DNA of 64,000 nt from Ceratodon purpureus (Eukaryota; Streptophyta; Bryopsida; Pseudoditrichales; Ditrichaceae): positions 506,907 to 570,906 of the forward strand of contig CM026427.1 in NCBI GenBank assembly GCA_014871385.1. The letters are read 5' to 3'. The notes beneath the pieces are model-generated. The model saw nothing but the letters and a program-made list of their open reading frames with translations, was not told the DNA's origin and did not search any database. This document shows, in pieces, positions 47,228 to 64,000 of the stretch. Every line of letters begins with the position of its first letter. Within the stretch, counting starts at the first letter, position 1. Made by a program: the position numbers and the translations under genes.

Positions 47228-50200
47228 ATGGGGGGAGCTGCTGCGGGGTTGGGGACGACATGCGTGGGGCGAACCTTGCGACCGGGGGAGTCATCTCTTT
47301 TGGGCCACCTGGAATTTGGCGCAGGATTGCACGCGAAGACCATTGCATGCAGAATTGGAAGCCAGCAATGGCGGAGTCATAGTGTAGCTCCGGGTATCTT
47401 TTCACGGACAGCGAAAGCTGCGAATGCTGCTGCGAGGATGGCGTCGGTGTCTAGCAGTCCGGGAGGGGAGAGATTAGGGCGTCCAGGGGGCCAGGTCTTG
47501 AGGTCGGTGAAGAAGAAGAAGAATGGCGGAGCTAAGGGAGGGGGCCGCGCCCACGCTGATGCGCTGGTTCAGCATCCTGTGGAGCTCGACGAGGGTGCAA
47601 ATGACGAGAAGCCAAGGGTTGCGGAGAATGGGGCCGCGACTGCGGTTCTCACGGGTGTGCTTGAGGAGGAGGAGAACGGTGCTTTGCTCTCAAAGGAAGA
47701 ATTGACCAACAAAGCGCTTGAACTGAAACACTCCTCCAAGCCGAAGGTGAGGCTCTCAGTTTGCCTGTCTTGTTCAATCTTTGAGGGTTTTCGACGCAAT
47801 GTGTGGGATTAATCTTACAACGAATCGATTCTAGACAGTCTCGTAGTTTCGTCTACGTCTCTACGTTTGCTCTTCTTATAGGCTGAAGTGTAGATCAGAG
47901 GTTGTAGTTCTCCGACACAGAGGGGGTTGATTCTAGAATGTGCACCAGAGTCGTCACTCACTATTAGGGCCCCTATCAGGTGGATGATGCGAAGCATCGG
48001 CCGAGGAAGGCGAGAGCGCCTAAGAAAGCTGACTCGGTTGCCGTCGAGGTATGCCAGCCTCCAGCGGTGGGGAATGTGGTCATGCCGCCTCAGAAGCAAG
48101 ACGGACTGGAGGCTGATGTTGCTGGAATTGGAATTGATACTCTGGTTGTGGCGGACTCCGTTTACAACAAAGAGCTGAGGTATAGTGCAGCTGTCTATGC
48201 CTTATAAATCTTCGCTCGAATGAGGAAACGCCATTCTTTTTTGGTGCCCTACTCTAAATCTATGTTCAGAATGTTTGGTTGACGAGGAAATTTTAACTCA
48301 TAATGGATTTGATGTTAAGTCATTTGGAGCTGATTCGGTTTGCAGCTGGCTAGCTTTCAACTGGCGGGTGGTGCACATGGCACTTGATGTTCGCACACCA
48401 CTCCTTGAGGTATGCACCTGGTTTTGACATCATTCTTATTGAGTTCCTTTTATAGAGTTAGTCAAGAGCTCTTCGTTTAGCTTTTTGGTCCTTCGGAAAC
48501 AATGGGTAATCCATTTCAATGAACTTTGCTGTTTCTGGTTTTGCAGAGACTGAGGTTTCTGGCCATTTCTGCACGGAATCTCGACGAGTTCTTCTGTAAG
48601 CGTATTGGAGCACTGAAGAGGCAAGAAGCTGCAGGTGTGGAAAATTTGATCAATGTCCAACCGTTAATGGCCTGGACTCCTCAACAACAGCTGAAATATG
48701 TTGCGAGGTAAGAGCATTATGTGAAGCGTGTACTCCTGCTTTTAGTGCGGCTTTGGTTTTGGCTTGACTGGATGTCTTCAAGAACGCTGGATTGTTAAAG
48801 GCATCAAGAATGTTACTGGAACTGTTACTGCTAGAATTAAGATCCTCACGTTTGTTTTCAATAGGGAGGTACGATTGATGGTGGACACGCAAATCGCTTG
48901 CTTAACAGAGGATGTGTTGCCAGCACTCAAAAAGAAAGGGCTTAACTTGGTGGATTATGATGAACTTCATTTGCATGAGAAGGATCAGGTACTTTCTCTT
49001 AGTGTTTTCATGTTAAAAAGTGAACCCAGAAGTTGTACATCTCCATGATTTCCTATCCAGGCTTTATCATCAATAACCATGTTTCTCTCCTTAGCTCTGA
49101 CCATTGATAGTTCTTGAATACCTTACTGTGTTTGTTCAGCTTAGACTTTACTTCAAGTCATCCTTGGAGCCCATCCTTACACCATTGGCAGTAGATCCGG
49201 GACATCCATTTCCCTACATTGGCAACTTGACGTCAAGCATTGCAGTGGTATGGGTTTCTTATCTCTTTAACGTACAATTTGCATTACGCGCAGCTTAACT
49301 GGGTAATCTCATGAGTTTGACTAAATGACATTTGATGATGCAGGTGCTTAAGGATCCCTATGATGATGCTGTCCAATTTGCGATTGTTTCTGTGCCCTCT
49401 GGGCTGGAGCGATGGAAGAGCTTAGCACTCACTAAAACGGATGAGTATGTGTACTGATTCATTTCGTTGTTATCTAGGTTTTTCCAGTTGTCTACAATGA
49501 TTTCTGCATACTTACATGAGGTTACACAAATTTTAGTCTCTCTTAGATTCATCTAGGGGTCTGCAAGTCATCTGTTTTTCTGCGCACAGAGCATAGAAAA
49601 TATGCACTCAGCATTTGTTAGAAGTTTTGGGACCACAGTGGAGATGCTCACTAGTTTCCTGTAACTGACTTGTGGACTGGGTATTGTGATCTCCAGCTAC
49701 AACAGGAACACATTTGTGTCAGTGGAAGCAATCATTATCAACAACCTGGATCTTCTTTTTGGTGGAATGGAAATTAAGTCTGCACACGTGTTCCGAACGA
49801 CTCGAAACGCAGATGTTGCTCGGAACGAGGAGGAAGCTGAAGACCTTCTGGAGATGATAACTGACGAGGTAAATATGCCTTGTTCATAATCGCTCTTTGT
49901 TGTTTACAGATTCTCATTTCTAGGTTGGTTGTCGAAGCAGTTTCTTGAGCATGTCGCGTGTACATTCCAGAAATCTTTATCCCTTTATGGGACTCATTTG
50001 CGCTTGTCCTGAACCAGATGAGAGAGCTTCGGTTCGCTCCTTTTGTACGACTGGAAGTTGACTGCGATATGCCTCTCGAAGTTGTTCAACGATTGACAAT
50101 GGAGCTGGGTCTTAGTGACAAAGATGATGTCTACAGTATCTGTGGGCCTATGGCCTTGGGAGGTTAGAATTCTTTCAAGTCAATGCTTGAGTACTTGCTT

Positions 50201-53200
50201 TTACAATGTCAGTTATTTTCAGAGCTGGTAAACTTAGCTCCGGTTTATCATTAAGGCAGAGTCTTGTTAGCCTAATCTGAAACTCGTTCGCTTTCGCTTT
50301 AGCAAGATACGAGGGTTGTTTGAGCTGCTAATCAGATCTTGACCCAGCTTGACTTGTCTGGTGTAAACAGAGCTGGATTCGTTACCAGTCAAGCTCGAGT
50401 TGAACTCACCGCTTATTTACACTCCATGGACTGCGAAGACCCATCCCCGATTACAAGGGGTAAGTCTACTCTTCCATTGGGCTTCGAAAATAGTCCTTCA
50501 TTATTCTGAAACATATATGAAAGACCCTCTGTTGGATTTATCTGCCCATGTAGCGGATATTTACTGAGGCCGCCTTTCATTAGTGTGTGCAGGCTGATGT
50601 TTTCGAAGTCATAAAGAAAGGGGATATACTGCTTCATCATCCCTACCATAGTTTTGTGACAAGTACCCAACATTTTGTAGAAGCAGCGGCAAATGACCCA
50701 AAGGTACCAATTGTTCCAGATGGCATTTGCTACCAAGATGGTTAGCAGAGTGGTATTCTTTAACATATCGAAATTTTGCAGAATCTGTGTAATTAGTATG
50801 ATTTTTCATTTTGTATGAGATCTAGTTTTCCACCATCATTCTTCCTTCAGTTTTACTGTTGCTTTTGTGTTAATATTGAAGTAGACACGTGCATCAATAC
50901 TCAGTGAGCCTAGATTAATAGAAGAACGAGTTAGTCATATAGCATGTACTGTTTGATTTCTTATCGGTTTCTGAAATTTGAAATTGTAGGTGGTAGCAAT
51001 TAAGGCCACCCTATATCGTACCAACAATGATAGTCCGGTCATTTCTGCTTTAGCGAAAGCTGCTGAATCGGGAAAGCAGGTTAGTTCAAGTACTTATGAA
51101 TCAACTTCAGCAAGTCAATTTGGTGTACTAAGGAGCACTCTACTGTGTCGGTTGTCTTAAATGGGTTTATTTTGTGCTAGAATGTTAGAGTTCTCCTTAT
51201 TTGATAGTTGCTTATCCTTGTTTGGCCTATTCAGGTGGCTGTTTTGGTGGAGTTGAAGGCCCGATTTGATGAAGTTCGAAATATGGGATTTGCTCAAAAA
51301 TTGGAAGTAAGTTGCTCAGATCGATCCTGGTGACTCCCATATATTTTAGTAATTAAAAGCAAGAAACATGCTAATTGACCTATAACCGTGCTGGTCGTCC
51401 TCGTACTTGCAGGATGCCGGTTGTAACGTTGCTTACGGGTTGGTGGGGCTCAAGACACATTGTAAATGCATAATGGTAGTACGTCAGGTATTGCTACAGC
51501 TCCATAAGCCTTCACTTTCTGTGTTTCGCATCTTGTTGATCCATTTTTAGGTGTTTTTTCTCTTGTTCTATCTGACTTCGTGACTTCATCATGACCTACG
51601 ATCAATCTCTTTGTCTGATTTGGGAGCTCAATTCTGTAACTCTTACATATGGTTAGAGAGACGCCACTTAAAAAATTAAAATGTTATACGCTGTACAGGA
51701 GGATGATGGACTCCGAACATACGTCCATTTAGGGACTGGGAATTATAATCCCCGCACAGCATCAGTTTATACAGACTTCGGTCTTCTCAGGTGTGACCTT
51801 GACTGCCCAGGTTGTGCTCTTTGAAAATTCCCTCCTTTTATGGTCATGTGAAGACAAGGAACACTTGCGGGTATGTTTCTATGTGATAAATTTTTAATTT
51901 TTTTTCAAAAGACTAACGGTTTGCTCTTTCTCTTGCGCAGCTGCGATCCTGACCTTGGGATGGACGTTGCAGATCTATTTAAGTATTTGACTGGTTATCA
52001 CAGACAGGTGCCATTACGAAATGTACATAAAGTCTCCTAATAGAGATGATTTTTTGCATGCTCTGCTTTCAAAATCGTTGTGAAGTGCTAGAGGGCGTCA
52101 CTGGAATATGCAAAGATGTGTTCACCTTGCTGCCTGGTCACAATTCCTCATCAAGCTGAAAGGGTTGATCTTGCAGGTTGCGTATCGCAAGTTGTTAGTC
52201 GCTCCAGGAACGATGCGTAATGAGTTCATCTGGTTGATAGAGAGGTACTTATTATCTAGCAAATGGCTGTTATTTTGTTTCTACGGAGGTAGACAGCACA
52301 AGAGATCGTCAAGGGTCTTAGCTGTCTTATCTTTCCATGACAGCCTTGGGCTACGGGACATGTAGCATTCAGCTGTAGCATGTTCTGTTTGTGCTCAATA
52401 CAATGCAGTGATCACTAAGTTTTTTTGCATGGCATGGATCTGTGACAGAGAGATTTCTAATGCTCAAGCGGGAAAGCCTGCGAGTATCATCGTCAAATGT
52501 AACGGGCTTGATGATCAGGTGTAGTTCTCGCTAATGAACTCGTTTCATATCCTTCTTTTGTCTCTTTCGTGTCATACCCTCGGTTCTTAGTATTGTAACT
52601 TTCCTTCAAACAGATTATGAAACGGAAACGAATTAGTATGATATGATTTTGTTACTCGGAGAAAAAAATAAAAAAAATGTAGTAGGGAGGAGAATCTTGA
52701 CTTACAGCAAGGCTCATTGTTATGATCAGGTTATGGTGGCTAAGTTGTACGAAGCCTCTAAAGCAGGTGTTAAAATCGACTGTATTGTTCGGGGCATGTG
52801 TCGTATTCGCACCGGAATTCCAAATGTCAGGTATCTTACGCCTTCCCCCATTATCAACTCTGTCATTAGATAGGGAATTATACCCAGCGAGATGTGATTC
52901 CTGTTACTAGCTTCTCGTTTTGCTGCAGTAGGTTATGGAACTCGCCAGTTTGCCTTGCTATACCTCATGTGATTGAGCTTATTGGGGACGATGGTATTGC
53001 ACAGTGACAACATTCGTGTGGTCAGCATTCTTGGGAGGTTTCTAGAGCATCATCGGATTTTCCGCTTTGAAAATGGTGAGCTGATCCGCACTTGGTAGGG
53101 ACGCTGTGGGAGTTGTCTTAATGCCGATACTTGCGAACGACTTAACGTGGTCACGAACTGTGTCATAACTTGAATTACGAGTTTTTGTGCTGGGTTCTAC

Positions 53201-53791
53201 ATTTCAACTCCAGTGCCACAAACTCAAGTAGCATTTTTCTAGAATCCTGATCGGTGTACTTTGTTGTCGAGCAGGAGGTAAGGCTGAGTATTATATGGGC
53301 TCTGCTGATTGGATGACCCGCAACCTCACTCGTCGAGTTGAAGTTGTGACTCCGGTTGAAGATGAATCTCTGCAGAAAGAACTACAGGTGAGTTAGCACA
53401 GATCTACTAGTATCCTTACACGTTCAATGCTTATTATCTGCCCATTTGACTCCGTTTTCAGAACATCTGTTTCGAGTTCGTTTGTCTGAACGGGACTTTT
53501 TTGTGGTGACAGGAAATGTTGGACGCTTGCTTAAGCGATCGGCGAACGGCCTGGGAAATGAGAGCAGATGGACGTTACCAGCTCCTTGGGGTTGGAAGCA
53601 TGAAGAACCCGCCACGAAAACACGTTCCTCAGGTTGCGTCCCCGAAGCTAATTGCAACAGTTGAAACTAGGGGTCTCCATGAAGGCCTCATGGAGATTGT
53701 TGCGAAACGCTGTCGGAAAGCCAAAAAGGTGAACTTGAGGAAAAAAGATGGGAGCGCCATTAAAGCTAGGCGTCAATATGACAGCAGTTGA
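47228..53791 (+). CDS. ppk1: Polyphosphate kinase, PPK1 type
   Basis: Twenty-two exons, all in phase, give 963 residues from ATG 47228 (an internal ATG at 47439 would give about 892). PPK1 transfers the gamma-phosphate of ATP to inorganic polyphosphate, reversibly. The kinase core starts near residue 238 with YNKELSWLAFN and [11 protein letters not shown], then [65 protein letters not shown], the catalytic histidine in [10 protein letters not shown] (about His668; usual family word K[TI]HAK), [18 protein letters not shown] with the second conserved His, and [20 protein letters not shown]. The core is complete and near bacterial length, while the first ~235 residues are an extra extension: an Ala/Arg/Gly-rich stretch that may target an organelle, then a Lys-rich (VKKKKN) and acidic linker. 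Many introns show it is a settled nuclear gene, not bacterial contamination. PPK1 is patchy in eukaryotes, and transfer from bacteria is the usual explanation. Confidence 0.93.
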
Positions 53792-55212
53792 GGCATGTAC
53801 TCTACACCCTGACTTGTAATCTTCCGGAATCATATTGCGAGCAGTCAAGACTGGACTGCAGGTGTTCCATCTTCATGCATGTATAGTGTAAGAACCCAAC
53901 CAACTATGTGCACGCTTTGGGTAGATCTAGTCTACATCGAAGAGAAGTCCGTCCCTGCCCGAGCGAACTCACTAAACATCACTCATCACTATACTCCTCA
54001 TGGTGGACTTGGGATAGTTACTCTACTCTACTCTACTCAGTCCATACCACGACAAACCCAATTCATGAATGCAACTTCTGTCATTCCGCGGTGGACAAAG
54101 ATTCAAATTAGCTGGAGAGCAACACACTATCAGTTAGTTTTTGAAGCTTCATACATTGGAGCCTGGGAATGTTGAGCAGCATCCATCTCTCTAACAGTTG
54201 CAGTTATTGTGAGACCTGTGGATGCTTTGCTTTCGAAGCTCGCCCGCATGGTCGGTTGGGTGATGTGATGGTGAAACTGCTTTGAGCTTTGCTTCCATCA
54301 CCATCACACCTTCAAGCACTGCAAACTGCTTGTTCCATAGTCACCACCAATTTTTGTAAACCCCTAAATGCAATGCTCTTTGCTCTTGATCATTTCAGAC
54401 CAAAAATTGCCCTTCAACACCTCTTTCTGATTTTACAAGCAAGCTATATTTTTGGGAATTCATAACATTCTTTCGCAAATTCAATTATAAGATCTTGTAG
54501 CCAACTTATTGAAATATTCTTTTCCAAAGTTTTAGAGGAAGGAATAAAACCAAATGCAAAATGTAATGCCAAATTTCAAAACAAGTTCTTTCCTAGCCTC
54601 CAAAGAGGTGAAATCTTATTTTATTTTTTTAAATTTAAATGGGCATCTTCATATTTTATTGGTAAAATGACTTGAAAGTTAACACAAATAAACTTGAAAG
54701 ATGAAACCTTGGATTCAATCTTTAAAAGATATAAAAATTAGAACAACTTGGGAATATAGTAAAAAAAAGAATAAAATTACTAATCATGTCTACATAGAAA
54801 GCGGAAAACGCCGATTCCAATGGATAAAATGATGTAACAAGTAATTAAGAATTTTTTCAAATTTTTATTTTTGATTAGTAATTAAAATTGAATTCAAAAT
54901 GAGTGCTAAAGTTGATTTTTTTTTTTAAATTAATGGAATTTGCTCTAAAATTTAATTTCTCAATTCTCTTTCATCACTTCTAGGAAAGAAGTGGCTAAAA
55001 CCTTCCTTTGTACATATGGCTCATATGAGGTTGAAACACCCATACCCAACCAGCCACCCATAACTGATCACTAAACCACTTCGTTTCCGAGAAGTTTCAA
55101 ATTTAAAATCTAGGGAGATTTAGAAGAATGTATGAAGCATGATTGGTAGAAAGGAAATCTTATGGAAATATTGCAGTGTGATGAAGTTTTGGTATCATGG
55201 TGGTCGATTTTA
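53792..55212. other. AT-rich spacer, no gene seen
   Basis: The first few hundred bases are the PPK 3' side. CTCTA pentamers occur near 54020-54040 and CATCAC words near 54295. From 54400 the DNA is strongly AT-rich without recognisable coding. Confidence 0.45.
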
Positions 55213-55393
55213 GGTATACAAAAAAAATTGGCTCTCAAAATTCATATTAATTTAAATATTGGAGTAAATATGAAATTTAAAGTTGCATTCCTCTTTAAAC
55301 CTATTTCCCTTTCAAGGAAAAATCTCTTTTGAGTCACAGACCTTCAATTTCACTGAGAAATCTCTTACTTGGTCAGTTTTAGGTGCCTTGATC
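55213..55393 (+). repeat. Dispersed repeat B, copy 2
   Basis: It aligns over its length with 36385-36555: AATTTAAAGTTGCATTCCTC, TTTAAACCTATTTCCCTTTC and CAAGGAAAAATCTC are shared. It is non-coding; roughly 80% similarity by eye. Confidence 0.7.
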
Positions 55394-56034
55394 TTAATGG
55401 CCTAAAGTATCTACTTAGTACAATATCCCAAAACTTAATAATTGTTTTTCATACCATGGGATCTTATCCTAAATAGGTTGCAACCGCATTTTGGTTGCAA
55501 GAGGATTTAAAGGTCCATGGTATTTCATACAATGAGGTAACTTGTATTAATCTCATTTTCATATAAGAGTCAATTTGATCAAAACCAAGTTATTCTTGAC
55601 TTCTACATCTTTCCATCTAGCTATGATAAAAAACATAGAGATATCATAAACAAAACCTAGCACAAACAATACTTTCACAAGTAGCCATTACTTTACTCAT
55701 ATAGGATTTGAGACTCTAAAGAAACATTATTTACAAAGAGGAGATCTACCAATGACATTCAAGCATTCAGAAGTCTTGAAAGAATGGTAGTTATTGGTCT
55801 AAACCATTGTCATAAGTGGAAATTAATATCACACATGTTCAAGCATGAGAGAATTTATTAATTAAGAAAGGCTAAGAAGTTATATATTCAATTCCAAGAT
55901 TTATCCAAATTTCAAAATTGAGAGATTAATCCTGCAAACAAATTGCATTCCACAGTAAAACTAACTTCCAAATCAAAGAACTTATCACCATATGAACAAC
56001 TGGTTTAATAATAACGTCAATGGCTTAAATCCAC
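55394..56034. other. AT-rich spacer, no gene seen
   Basis: Only one small palindrome (TTGCAACCGCATTTTGGTTGCAA, about 55475-55500) stands out. No coding frame is supported. Confidence 0.4.
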
Positions 56035-56110
56035 TGTACGGTTATATAAAGCGAGGACACATTCAGCACCATTTATAAACCTAATCCTGCGAGGGGGTTC
56101 CAATCGTAGT
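56035..56110 (+). repeat. TATA-bearing dispersed repeat C, short copy
   Basis: GGTTATATAAAGCGAGGACA is followed by TTCAGCACCATTTATAAACC and TAATCCTGCGAGG, matching the TATA-to-leader part of 40700-40895 and 56285-56465. The downstream half of the module is missing. Confidence 0.6.
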
Positions 56111-56284
56111 AGAAGTCAAATTCTTTTAACATATGAATACTGTAATTCCGAAGTAACTTTGGCAATGAATGTAGATATGCTTCAGACTTCTGGTTAAAGT
56201 AATCATAATACGGTATATCTACCTAAGTGTTGCAAATGGAACCCTTTCGCATGCATGCAATCATCGATATAGCTCATATTCCAT

Positions 56285-56465
56285 CAACTTGGTTTTTAAA
56301 ACCGGGAGTCCGAATATATAAAGTGGAGACAGACTCTGCACCATTTGAAACCCTAATCCTGTGTGGTTTCACCACCTCTCTCGGAGCTCTAAACGAATCA
56401 CAGCAGTACTCAAGATTATTTGACTCCAAATTTGGAAACATAGAGGTAACCTCGGCATTGATGCG
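56285..56465 (+). repeat. TATA-bearing dispersed repeat C, copy 3
   Basis: GAGTCCGAATATATAAAGTG (TATA 56315-56321) is followed by ACTCTGCACCATTTGAAACC, CACCTCTCTCGGAGCTCT and TTTGACTCCAAATTTGGAAA, the same order as at 40700-40895. It lies about 1.5-2 kb upstream of the RECQ4 exons. Confidence 0.7.
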
Positions 56466-56639
56466 GGGACTACCGGTTTAAGTACAGTGACAACTTTGGG
56501 CTTCAAGTGCAAAGTGAAGACTCACGTCAACCTATGTGGACGAACAATGCATAAACATTCATCCAGTGTTGCCACGATCAACCGCACTCTGCACACAAGA
56601 ACATGTTCCCACGTTCCCAACCCAAATTCGGTCACTCTC

Positions 56640-57220
56640 CCGCCACACCAATACTGGATGAATTACAAAGTGGATGATAACTGAATGAATCCACCTTGTG
56701 GATGAGTCTAGTGACCACTACTCCGATACTTCGTAGATGAAAAGCAGCAGAGCTCGATGGATGTCCCCAGGCTCGCAGGTTCCCAATCCAGGTGCGCCAA
56801 CTTGGAGCACTCCCGCCAATTTCTGCAGCCTGGGCACTGCTTTGAAACCACCTCGAGTCCTCGCCCGACGCTCCCTCGGGCGACCCCCCACCGCAACGTC
56901 TCCTTCGCCCGCTACTCCCCCGGGCCAAAGCCTTCACAACCGCCCTCCCTCACCCGCCGAATCTCCGGTCGTCTCTCTCGCCGCTAAGTTACCCGCGACT
57001 GAGAGTGAGAATGAGCGCGAGAGAGAGTGAGCGAGCGAGCGCAGTGCACTCAGCTTCCCCAGAAGGCTACACAGCGGAAACCCAAACCCGCCAACCACCT
57101 AAAACCGCTATTCTCTTCTCTACCAAGGGCGTACATTACAGTTGCCAATATGCACAAGATGTTTAGATAGTGTCGTCCAAGTAGTTTCCGAGGCCACTTT
57201 CCCGACGCCATTCTCTTGCT
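56640..57220. promoter_or_regulatory. GC-rich island, probable RECQ4 promoter/leader
   Basis: After 2 kb of AT-rich DNA the sequence becomes GC-rich, with Pro-coding frames on the + strand (56737-57030) and a Cys-containing frame on the minus strand (56708-56896), then a GAGCGAG purine run to about 57045. Overlapping open frames on both strands are typical of GC-rich leaders, so I read it as promoter and 5' UTR rather than gene. No TATA box is seen. Confidence 0.45.
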
Positions 57221-58954
57221 CAACCTCGCTCAGGTTCGCTCCCGCCGTTCTACACACTTTTTTCCTCTCCGCTGCCGCTCTCTGACGTTTCCTTTGTGTC
57301 GGTCATCTCGTTCTCGTTCTTTTGAAATCTCCTTTCGCATGGTTTCGTTTCGGGTCCAGGTTTTCGCGGGGATTACAGTTGCGGTCACCGGCTTGGCGAC
57401 TCAATCAATTGCGGCGTAGTCAGATTGTTTCTGGAGCTGACCTGAGGCTGTGAGCGGCGTAGGATTTTCATTTTACGGAGCGCTTCGCGCAGTTTCGTTT
57501 CGGTTTTCAGGTTTTTGTCGAGTTCCGGTCACCAGCTTGGCGACGCGAGACTGCAATCAATTGCGACGTTTTGGTGCAGGTCTGGAGGTAGGGTGAAGCT
57601 TTGAGCGGGTTAGGTTTAGTGAGGTTAAGGTTGAGGCCGAGGCTGTTTCGTTTCGTGGAGTATTGGCCGATCATTCTCTGGCAGGAGTAAGGGTTGGTGG
57701 AGATGAGAGAGGGCGATTTGTGAATGGTGGTGCGGTGATTTAGCGGTGTCGAGGCGGATTTAAGGAGTCCGGAGTTTTTCTGGAATGGTTTAATTAATGC
57801 TAGGAATGTAGTCACTGGTTCGAGTTTTTTGACGTGTGGTGATATCGCACTGGGACACCGCCTTGCTGCCTCGGGCTTGATCAGGCGAATTTGGAGTTTT
57901 TAATGCTGTCTGAAGGCCGGGAGTGGCGTATGCTTAGAGGCGGTGGAGTTTATAAGTGGATTTTTGGCTCGGTGGAGAGTTTGTGTGGAGGCCAATGCGA
58001 ATTATCCAGAGCGCTGACAATGCAAAGGTTCTTCACTGGCCTTCTGTGTGCTTGCGACTTCCACATTTAGGTTTCGAATGATCGGGTCAGGAAGGAGTTT
58101 TTTGTCGGACAGAACACTGAATTGGTTGCTTTCGAAATCTACCTCGGAGTTTATTGGTTCAAATCACAGAATGCAACGCAGTGTGCTTAGATTACGAATG
58201 CTAGCCGTAAATATTCGTGGAGAGTCGGCACGGTAATTGCAGAATTGAAGAGCAAGGAGGGTGGCAATGCTGCACATATCACGAATAATGATACTCGATG
58301 TGCACAATTTAAGGATTCTCGTCGCATGTTTATGGCGCTCATTGCTTTAAAACCTACTGTATTGGTGAAGTCAGGGCTTACATCAGTTTTGAGATTTCTG
58401 GAATCCTCGTTCAGAGTATGGATTTGTATTTGAAAAGTTCAGAGACGCGCTCATGAATTTGATTCTTACATCAAGAATGATTTGATGGTGACAGTTTGCT
58501 CGGGGCTCAACTTGTTTACTATCAATGCTGGAGAGCTTTGTTAGGTGCAACTATGTAGATGAAGTTGACTTTTGTGTATAGCGTGCATAGAGCACCTACA
58601 ATGATTCCCTGTTGGCCGAACTGTGATCCTTTCATTGCTGGTTGTATTTTGTCAATAGCTTAGCACTAGTCCATTAATGGCCGAGTCTTTCACATTAAGC
58701 AAGTCACTGCTAAAAATGTTTGTATGCAGCATTTTAGTTTAAAACCTACTGTCACGGCCTTCGTCTACATAGGATTCGTCCCAAGGAATTGAGTACCTTG
58801 TGAGGATACTAGTATAATCAGATAGCATGTATGGTACAAGTCGGTACTTTTTCTGGCTGCATGATTGTTTCTTCTAGGTCACCTTCCAGTATCAACCACT
58901 TCTCCATAGTGGTTTTATTTATTTGTGTATTTATTATGATTCTATGTCAATGCA
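57221..58954 (+). other. Probable leader and first introns of RECQ4
   Basis: No domain-bearing exon is visible. A candidate first coding exon is ATGCAAAG at 58020-58027 with donor GTTCTT: its phase (2) fits the exon that starts at 58955. This would make a 927-base intron. Other ATGs are present, so this start is a guess. Confidence 0.35.

Positions 58955-64000
<5,046 letters not shown>

Noticed and set aside
47228..53791. PPK as bacterial contamination
   Set aside because: Twenty-one GT..AG introns in phase and flanking plant genes on the same contig rule it out.

Overview
The window is eukaryotic nuclear DNA from a land plant. Genes have many short introns with GT..AG borders, GC-moderate exons sit in AT-rich spacers, and the best-recognised proteins (RECQ4-type helicase, hyccin, beta'-COP, CYPRO4/DEM-like VID27 protein) read like plant versions. 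A PPK1-type polyphosphate kinase and a SWIM zinc-finger protein that I cannot place in a flowering-plant family point to a bryophyte, most likely a moss. That assignment is an inference; no species is named.

Layout. 1-2.3 kb: the end of a SWIM zinc-finger gene, a small unknown ORF on the other strand and a 17-bp minisatellite. 3.2-8 kb: a broken ATG9 gene (autophagy scramblase) with a MITE in one intron. 9.06-9.26 kb: a scrap of an LL-diaminopimelate aminotransferase gene. 9.7-12.4 kb (minus): an intact seven-exon hyccin gene. 12.8-20 kb: AT-rich repeat territory with a foldback element, a decayed PIF1-like helicase, a 290-bp hairpin element and several tandem repeats. 20.15-20.56 kb (minus): a small GC-rich intronless gene for an unknown membrane-anchored protein, with a clear TATA box. 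22-23.2 kb: a broken U1-70K gene. 24.56-24.84 kb: a Tourist-like MITE. 26.2-34.1 kb (minus): an intact beta'-COP gene. 34-36.8 kb: AT-rich spacer with dispersed repeats. 36.9-39.6 kb: a short-chain dehydrogenase. 41.9-45.3 kb: a VID27/CYPRO4-like gene. 47.2-53.8 kb: the polyphosphate kinase (22 exons). 54-57 kb: repeats, including TATA-bearing modules. 58-64 kb: a RECQ4/BLM-type helicase running off the right edge.

The intact genes share no operon-like logic, as expected for plant nuclear DNA, although hyccin (PI4K complex), beta'-COP and the VID27-like gene touch membrane lipid or trafficking functions. Reading frames of hyccin, beta'-COP, SDR, VID27, PPK and RECQ4 all stay open across every splice junction I checked. 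The frameshifts in ATG9 and U1-70K are therefore unlikely to be sequencing noise. The main points of interest are the land-plant polyphosphate kinase, the cluster of intron-bearing gene fragments around a helicase relic, and a repeated TATA-containing module found upstream of two unrelated genes.
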